Shown here: one piece after another, positions 14,068 through 19,041 of the stretch
How the letters are laid out: the number at the start of each line of letters is the position of its first letter
Numbering within the stretch: position 1 is the first letter of the stretch
From: Caryophanales bacterium UBA4100
GTDB lineage: Bacteria > Bacillota > Bacilli > Paenibacillales > UBA4045
Length of the DNA: 19,041 nucleotides
Direction: 5' to 3'
Assembly: GCA_002383285.1 (NCBI GenBank)
Contig: DFXU01000058.1
Span: 59,546 to 78,586 of the forward strand
Notes under the pieces: model-generated
What the model was told of the DNA's origin: nothing
Database searches by the model: none
What the model saw: only the letters and a program-made list of their open reading frames with translations
Made by a program: the position numbers and the translations under genes

Positions 14068-15573
14068 TTAAGAATGATTCTTCGATGGAATCTCAATCTG
14101 GGCTTTACCTAGGAAGAACACACAGATTAAAGCGAGCACACTAATAATCAAACCAACTATAAAGAGATACGCAATCGAATCAGCTAGAGCTGAGGTCGCC
14201 TTATGTAAGATATCTGAAGATAGATGGTCTCGAATGGAAGGGTCCAATAGATCTCTTGGATTTGGGAATTGCGCTCGGGTAGCAGGATCCGCGAAGGCCT
14301 CGTCAATGTTCTCATTAAAGCTGAGCTTCTGAAAGGCACCTAGAATGGTCACACCTAGAGCCGAGCCTATCGTTCTAGAGAAGGAGATAAGCGATACAGC
14401 TGCACCTTTATGCTCGTTACCAACTCTATGAAGAGTAGATACATTCAGCACGGAGAAGTTCATCCCAATACCTAGACCGACAAAAATCATGTATACCGTT
14501 ACTGTCCATCTTGGTGTGTCTACAGTCATTGTGCTTAGGAATAATAAGGCAACGATAAGAATAAGTGTAGATACAATCATAATCGTTCGATAAGAAGTTC
14601 GATTAATGAACATGCCACCAAGTATACTGCTCACTACTACCCCTAACATCATAGGTGTTAAGGTTTGCCCTGCCGCACTCGCAGACTCACCATATACCCC
14701 TTGGACGAAGAGCGGTATAAAGGTTGCTCCTGTTACCATGATAGCTCCATAGAAGAAGCTGATTGTTTGACTCGCTGAGAATACTCTATTCTTGAATAGG
14801 CTAAGCTCAATCATCGGATTAGCAACCTTCATCTCAACCCATAGGAATGCGATCAGGAATACAACGAAGGTGGCGAATAAACCAATAATCTGCCCCGAAA
14901 GCCACGGATATGTACCTGAGCCCCCGAATTCTATTGCGAACATCAAGCCAAGAATAGCGATGATGAAGAAGGTAATACCCGCCCAGTCGATTTGTTGCTT
15001 TCTCTTATTCAAATTCTCATGATAAGCCGTATAAATTAAGACGAAGGACACAATACCGATCGGAATATTGATGTAGAAAACCCATCTCCAGTTGATATAA
15101 TCGGTGAAGAACGCTCCTAACAACGGGCCGAATACACTAGATAGACCGAATACGGCTCCGAACAACCCATTCATCTTACCCCGCTTCTCAGGCGGGAAGA
15201 TATCGAAGATAATCGCGAATGTAATCGGCATCAGGGCTCCAGCGCCTATTCCTTGAATCGCTCGGAAGATGATTAGCTGTGTCATCGTCGTGGATAATCC
15301 ACATAGGATCGAGCCTACTAAGAAGACTACCAGACCAAGCAAGAAAAATCGCTTGCGGCCATATATATCAGACAGCTTCCCGAATATCGGAGTAGCAACA
15401 ACAGAAGCGATCATATATGCTGAGAATACCCAGACGAATAGCTCGAAGCCCCCAAGCTCCTTAACCACGGTTGGCATTGCTGTAGCAACGATTGTCTGAT
15501 CCAACGCAGCTACGAATAATCCTAGTAGTAACCCAATGACAGCTGGTTTTGTTCTTGAAGTTTGCTTATTCAT
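14068..15573 (-). CDS. DHA2-family multidrug MFS transporter (EmrB/QacA type)
   Basis: 501 residues with about 14 transmembrane helices, the size and layout of the drug:H+ antiporter-2 family. Motif D1 is LDQTIVATAMP (24-34) with the membrane-buried Asp25, motif A GKLSDIYGRKR (65-75), motif B FRAIQGIGAGALMP, and motif C in GLSSVFGPLLGAFF, followed by WRWVFYINIPIG. These identify a proton-coupled exporter of toxic compounds; the drug range cannot be predicted. The start ATG at 15573 has GAGGAG eight bases upstream. Its upstream region is occupied from 15625 by the MITE-like element, whose outer end may carry or disturb its promoter (TACAAT lies in the target repeat). No local TetR/MarR regulator gene is present. 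The hairpin after the stop is weak. Confidence 0.93.
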   Translation of the reverse strand: MNKQTSRTKPAVIGLLLGLFVAALDQTIVATAMPTVVKELGGFELFVWVFSAYMIASVVATPIFGKLSDIYGRKRFFLLGLVVFLVGSILCGLSTTMTQLIIFRAIQGIGAGALMPITFAIIFDIFPPEKRGKMNGLFGAVFGLSSVFGPLLGAFFTDYINWRWVFYINIPIGIVSFVLIYTAYHENLNKRKQQIDWAGITFFIIAILGLMFAIEFGGSGTYPWLSGQIIGLFATFVVFLIAFLWVEMKVANPMIELSLFKNRVFSASQTISFFYGAIMVTGATFIPLFVQGVYGESASAAGQTLTPMMLGVVVSSILGGMFINRTSYRTIMIVSTLILIVALLFLSTMTVDTPRWTVTVYMIFVGLGIGMNFSVLNVSTLHRVGNEHKGAAVSLISFSRTIGSALGVTILGAFQKLSFNENIDEAFADPATRAQFPNPRDLLDPSIRDHLSSDILHKATSALADSIAYLFIVGLIISVLALICVFFLGKAQIEIPSKNHS

Positions 15574-15616
15574 TCATGTAACTCCTCTTCTTAGAGCTAG
15601 TCTAATCACATAGTTA

Positions 15617-15897
15617 TTATTGTAAGTGAGTATGCACTTAACTCAGGGGTTGATATCACTAAAGAGGCTTAACGGAAAAAAAGTCCCTTAAAATTACTAG
15701 AACGTATAAACATAGGTCATTTAACGGAAGAAAGTTCCATTGTGCACTCATAATATCTTGATCATAGGTCTGAATCTATTCCCTAACGGAAATTACTTCC
15801 TCTATCTTACAGAATCCAGATAGAGCAGGATGGTTAACGGAAATTACTTCCTCTATCCATCTTTCAACTGAGTTAAGTGCATACACATTTTATTGTA
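15617..15897. mobile_element. MITE-like element with imperfect 22-bp terminal inverted repeats and candidate 8-bp target duplication
   Basis: The element proper is 15625-15889 (265 bp). Its ends, 15625-15646 and 15868-15889, are inverted repeats matching at 20 of 22 positions, including a perfect 16-bp core TATGCACTTAACTCAG (15631-15646 and, inverted, 15868-15883). Immediately outside on both sides is TTATTGTA (15617-15624 and 15890-15897), as expected of an 8-bp target-site duplication. There is no transposase open reading frame, so it would be non-autonomous. The interior carries four AACGGAA motifs. I cannot assign it to an IS family; 8-bp duplications occur in several. Confidence 0.7.
15671..15857. 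repeat. Array of four AACGGAA-N5-TTCC motifs
   Basis: Copies begin at 15671, 15723, 15785 and 15836 (steps of 52, 62 and 51 bp). Each has AACGGAA, five bases, then TTCC (GTCC in the first copy), giving a small GGAA/TTCC dyad. Copies three and four are identical over 23 bases (15784-15806 and 15835-15857). CATAGGTC recurs at 15711-15718 and 15763-15770, again 52 bp apart, so the array looks like a decayed tandem repeat with a unit of about 52 bp. Confidence 0.7.
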
Positions 15898-15917
15898 TTA
15901 TATATCACAATATCAAG

Positions 15918-18545
15918 TTATCCTAGTAAACCTATCGCTAACCAGAATGGAATACTGGCGAAGATAATCACAATAACAACTCCACAGTATAAGAATGCCA
16001 TCCTTCGACCCTGCTTATGCGAGAAGCCTTTCTCGTTCGAAGTATAATAAGCGGCCAAATAAACTTCCGATTGATAGGGAACGAAGAAGGGATCGGCAGC
16101 TAGTAGAACGATGAATATGAGAATCCAAGGATCAATGCCCAGACTCTGAAATAAGGGAAGCAGTGCTACTATGAGCAGAATAATCGCAGGTGTTGAGTAT
16201 ATAAAGAAGCATAGCATATAGATGAATATGACTAATACAGGAAGAAATACATAAGGTGAGAATGTGAATGGACTAAGCCATACTAAGAGACTGTCTGAGA
16301 ACCATGAAGCAACGCCAAGCTCAGAGGCGACCTTAGAGAAGCCAATTGCTATTCCCAGATGCAGGAGCACCGTGAAGTCAACCAAGCTTCTAATCGTATT
16401 CTTATCAAGAACCTTGTTGATGATGAGAAAGGCAATACCACAGAGCATAATCCACACACCCGATATGTGATGAATAGGTTGAAAAATTTGCATTATAATA
16501 ACAAAGAGCAGTGTGGTGATTAACACCTTCTCAGGCTTCGTTAATTTCCCGAGTGTACCTAGCTGCTGATGAAGGAGCTCATCGGATATTCGACCCTTAA
16601 CCGGTTCAGCCTTATAGAGATATAGGATACCTAGGATCATTAGCACGGAGAACAATAAGAATGCAGGTAATGCATACCATGCCCATGCCAGGAAGGATAT
16701 ATGATAACCGGGCACAAGACCTAAAGCTAGGAAGTTCCCAACGCCTGAGGTAAGTAAGAATGGGGTTGCATAGCCGAAGAAAATAAAGCCAGACAACACC
16801 AGCCCAGCCGATCCCTTGCTACGATCTTGAAACCCAAGTGATTGCGCTATGCTCATGGATATGGGCGTGGATAAGACAACCTTGGTCATCCCTGATGGAA
16901 TAATTGGATTAATGGCCAGCCCCGCTATGGAGAGCCCCAGCAGCTGTCCTCGGTAAGACTTCGGGAATATACGAAGCAAATGAAGGGAGACTCTATACAT
17001 GAGACCCGATGTTGTAATCGCTGCTCCAAGTAGTAACGCGAAGATAATATACAGCCATACAGCATTAGAGAATCCAGATAGAGCAATAGTCGGCTCTACA
17101 AGACCGAATAGCACCCAGCACATACACATGAGCAAGGATACCAAGTAATCTGGGATGATATTAACCATCCATAACACTACCGCGGATAATGTAATCCCGA
17201 TGAATATCATTCCACCTCGGTCAAGCCCAGCAAAGGGTGGGGATAAGTAGGATAGCAGCATAGCGATGATTACTATGGACAGGCAGAGGAATACGGTCCA
17301 CTTCTCATTATGGAAGAACGAACGGATGTGACCGAGCTGCTTAAGGCTTCGTGTGCTCTCATAATTCAATTTGGCTAGAGCAAATGCACGCTTGCGATGC
17401 TCGGGGTCAGCTCCTATCGACAGCCCATGTGCTGATGCAGCAGCTTGATTTGCACTAGTTACAAACTGGTAATATTCCAAAGCCTTCTGAGCGAAGCCGA
17501 GCTTATCACAGAAGGCAATCATATATTCATATAGCTTTATCTTCACCTGAGGTGAAATTTCCTCATCACTACGCTGAAGCATCTCTTCCACGCGAGAGAA
17601 GCCTTGATAAGGACTGACCTCTAGCTTTGCATCTAAGTAAAAGAACAGCACCCGCATCTGCTCCTGCGAGAATAGAATCTCGTTAGGACATACATCTAGT
17701 AAATCCGCATTGAAGGTTAGAGGCGACGCACCCTCCACTTCTACCAAACGTCGATTGATGAGGAAGCAGGCTTCGTTCCATAATTGATGTTGAAGCAATA
17801 AGCCGACAGCATCATCCATAAGCTCATTCTGCACGTAGATATCTACGAACGTTAATACGAAGTGCTCCAGCTCCATGCTATCTATCTCTGCTGCAGCCTT
17901 TAGCTTCAACGTCTCTATCGAATTCGAGTTTAGTAGAAGATGATGCTCTTGTATGGTAAATAGCTGATGATTCCCCTCGTGCTCGCTAAATTTGAGTTCA
18001 AGGGAATCAATCCCATAATAATCCTCTAGAAAAGGAAGATAAAGCTTGGTCAGGCTATAAGCTAATAACAGAATATGCCTAAGCTCCTGCGGTAGCCTCT
18101 CCAATGCATCTAGTGCTAAGTTCTGCTGTACATTCTTATATTCGATCAACGCATCATTCGTCTTAAGCAGTCGATTGCTAAGTAATCGTGTGAAATAATT
18201 AGCTATCGATGCATGTTCATTAATTAATTGGTCAAACACTTCCTGACGGATGATGTAGAGCTCCAAGTCGGTCATTGCCATAATTGTCGCGGAGCGAGGC
18301 TGTCCAAGCAGAAGATTGATCTCACCAAAGGTTTCACCCTCTTCAATGATCCCAACAGATTGGTTGCCTTGGGATGATTGTGCGAACACCTCAACTCGAC
18401 CCTTGGCTAGGACATACATACAGTCACCAGGGTCATTCTGCATAAAGACAAAGCTATGCTGGGGTAACATCACTCGCTCCATCTTGCCCAGAAGCCTCGC
18501 CTGCTCAATTGTCGTTAAACCCTTGAATAACTGAATACTGACCAT
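15918..18545 (-). CDS. Fusion of cyclic-nucleotide-binding domain, helical region and DASS/SLC13-type transporter
   Basis: 875 residues. Residues about 7-125 form a Crp-type cyclic-nucleotide-binding domain with an intact phosphate-binding cassette FGEINLLLGQPRSAT (73-87), including Glu75 and Arg84. Residues about 130-410 are soluble and mostly helical, resembling TPR-like repeats in part (KLYEYMIAFCDKLGFAQKALEYYQF). From residue 415 to the end are about 12 membrane segments of the DASS/ion-transporter superfamily (SLC13, CitT-like), with two pseudo-repeats. The paired Ser-Asn-Thr substrate/sodium motifs of DASS carriers seem replaced by SGMTK (550-554) and YSTPA (783-787), so coupling ion and substrate are unclear. 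A start eight codons upstream (18569) is possible, but the ATG at 18543-18545 has AGAGGGAG directly before it. It appears monocistronic. A carrier gated or tuned by a nucleotide ligand in the cytoplasm is my inference. Confidence 0.88.
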   Translation of the reverse strand: MVSIQLFKGLTTIEQARLLGKMERVMLPQHSFVFMQNDPGDCMYVLAKGRVEVFAQSSQGNQSVGIIEEGETFGEINLLLGQPRSATIMAMTDLELYIIRQEVFDQLINEHASIANYFTRLLSNRLLKTNDALIEYKNVQQNLALDALERLPQELRHILLLAYSLTKLYLPFLEDYYGIDSLELKFSEHEGNHQLFTIQEHHLLLNSNSIETLKLKAAAEIDSMELEHFVLTFVDIYVQNELMDDAVGLLLQHQLWNEACFLINRRLVEVEGASPLTFNADLLDVCPNEILFSQEQMRVLFFYLDAKLEVSPYQGFSRVEEMLQRSDEEISPQVKIKLYEYMIAFCDKLGFAQKALEYYQFVTSANQAAASAHGLSIGADPEHRKRAFALAKLNYESTRSLKQLGHIRSFFHNEKWTVFLCLSIVIIAMLLSYLSPPFAGLDRGGMIFIGITLSAVVLWMVNIIPDYLVSLLMCMCWVLFGLVEPTIALSGFSNAVWLYIIFALLLGAAITTSGLMYRVSLHLLRIFPKSYRGQLLGLSIAGLAINPIIPSGMTKVVLSTPISMSIAQSLGFQDRSKGSAGLVLSGFIFFGYATPFLLTSGVGNFLALGLVPGYHISFLAWAWYALPAFLLFSVLMILGILYLYKAEPVKGRISDELLHQQLGTLGKLTKPEKVLITTLLFVIIMQIFQPIHHISGVWIMLCGIAFLIINKVLDKNTIRSLVDFTVLLHLGIAIGFSKVASELGVASWFSDSLLVWLSPFTFSPYVFLPVLVIFIYMLCFFIYSTPAIILLIVALLPLFQSLGIDPWILIFIVLLAADPFFVPYQSEVYLAAYYTSNEKGFSHKQGRRMAFLYCGVVIVIIFASIPFWLAIGLLG

Positions 18546-18550
18546 TGATT

Positions 18551-18558
18551 CTCCCTCT
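18551..18558 (-). promoter_or_regulatory. Shine-Dalgarno site deciding the start of the fusion protein
   Basis: AGAGGGAG lies five bases before the ATG at 18543-18545. The in-frame ATG at 18567-18569 has no purine-rich site before it. Confidence 0.65.
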
Positions 18559-18654
18559 ACTACTATCATATCGAGTGCATATTTATTCTAATTCGACCTT
18601 TACCTATAAACACCTCCACGCGAATGGTTCATGACGCCAATTCAGCCATATATC

Positions 18655-19041
18655 CTATATGCTTTGTTTTCTCATCATGACATAATAAAGAAGCAGTAAC
18701 ACACATTGGAAGATAAAATATAGAGGAAATGAATAATAAATTTGATAGCCATTCTTGTAATGAAAAACACCCATAACCACACCAAACCATTCTAATCCCA
18801 GGCCGAATATGACCCATACCAGAATGTATAGCGGTGCATACTTAACCTCAACTCTCCAACGATTGTATAAGTAAATAAACAAATAACTATACGGACCATA
18901 CATAACATATGTAAAAAAATCGGATATCTGGTAGCTTGAATTGTCATTCACATCATAATAATCGAAAGGCACAATGCTGATCGTATGGTCCATGAGCAGC
19001 CCAATATATATACCGATTAGCACAATGACTAAGGACAAACC
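18655..19041 (-). CDS. CBO0543-family membrane protein, 5' end cut by window edge
   Basis: About 129 residues are visible and the frame stays open to the right edge, so the true start is probably outside; the TTG at 19036-19038 need not be a start. Four to five hydrophobic segments are seen (SLVIVLIGIYIGLLMD, SDFFTYVMYGPYSYLFIYLY, YAPLYILVWVIFGLGLEWFGVVMGVF, SFPLYFIFQCVLLLLYYVM), with HYKNGY between the third and fourth. The EWFGVVMGVFHYKNGYQIYYSF stretch is typical of the CBO0543 family of small integral membrane proteins in Bacillus and Paenibacillus, which has no known function. It lies 109 nt upstream of the fusion-protein gene. The gap contains GGAGGTG (minus strand, about 18611-18618) with no usable start codon after it, and no clear terminator. 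Confidence 0.75.
   Translation of the reverse strand, partial: GLSLVIVLIGIYIGLLMDHTISIVPFDYYDVNDNSSYQISDFFTYVMYGPYSYLFIYLYNRWRVEVKYAPLYILVWVIFGLGLEWFGVVMGVFHYKNGYQIYYSFPLYFIFQCVLLLLYYVMMRKQSI

Larger units (their letters stand above)
15574..15917. other. 344-bp gap between the DASS fusion gene and the MFS gene
   Basis: Almost entirely filled by the MITE-like element (15625-15889) and its flanking 8-bp repeats. The remaining 43 bases before the MFS start hold its leader and Shine-Dalgarno site; the 20 bases before the fusion-gene stop show no convincing terminator. Confidence 0.6.

Noticed and set aside
15671..15857. Possible CRISPR array
   Set aside because: Repeats are short and degenerate, the steps vary (52, 62, 51), there are only four copies, and no cas gene is near.
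15891..15912. TATTGT/ACAATA hairpin after the fusion gene as a terminator
   Set aside because: Only a 6-bp AT-rich stem with a 10-base loop and no T-run; it overlaps the transposon target repeat.
18568..18577. ATATCGAGTG, matching inverted CACTCGATAT near 3112-3121
   Set aside because: A shared decamer in 19 kb is only weakly significant and no longer similarity surrounds it.
18600..18625. GGAGGTG on the minus strand upstream of the fusion gene as the start of a small leader ORF
   Set aside because: No start codon at a usable distance; the only frame begins within the site itself and has 16 codons.

Overview
The window looks like chromosome of a low-to-mid GC Gram-positive bacterium of the Paenibacillus/Cohnella type (Bacillota, Paenibacillaceae). 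The reasons are strong GGAGG-type Shine-Dalgarno sites, several lipobox lipoproteins, a CBO0543-family membrane protein, an opp operon of Bacillota layout, and intergenic repeats of a kind I associate (from memory) with Paenibacillus. Every convincing gene lies on the minus strand, so the description runs from high to low coordinates. No rRNA, tRNA, CRISPR array or complete insertion sequence was seen.

Right part (19041-14068): the 3' end of a CBO0543-type membrane protein; a large fusion of a cyclic-nucleotide-binding domain, a helical linker and a DASS/SLC13-type transporter (15918-18545); a 265-bp MITE-like element with imperfect 22-bp terminal inverted repeats, a candidate 8-bp target duplication and an internal array of four AACGGAA motifs (15625-15889); and a 14-helix drug/H+ antiporter of the DHA2 family (14068-15573).

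Middle (14067-6071): a stand-alone glutaminyl-tRNA synthetase with a strong terminator, a roughly 600-bp regulatory gap, then oppA, a terminator/attenuator hairpin, and oppB-oppC-oppD-oppF. Together these encode an oligopeptide importer: lipoprotein receptor, two permeases and two ATPases.

Left part (5901-3185): a three-gene ABC importer of the COG2984/COG4120/COG1101 (TrpXYZ-like) class with unknown substrate. After a gap carrying inverted repeats and a terminator-like hairpin comes a translationally coupled operon: a YtkA-like lipoprotein, nosD, nosL and the start of a NosY-type permease. Each pair overlaps by 4 nt (ATGA or GTGA). These are copper-delivery and maturation genes of nitrous oxide reductase, but no nosZ is in the window, and the first gene of the operon is not nosZ.

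The least ordinary items are the cyclic-nucleotide/DASS fusion, the MITE-like element with its AACGGAA array, the nos maturation operon separated from nosZ, and a GlnRS in a Gram-positive lineage where most relatives use GatCAB.
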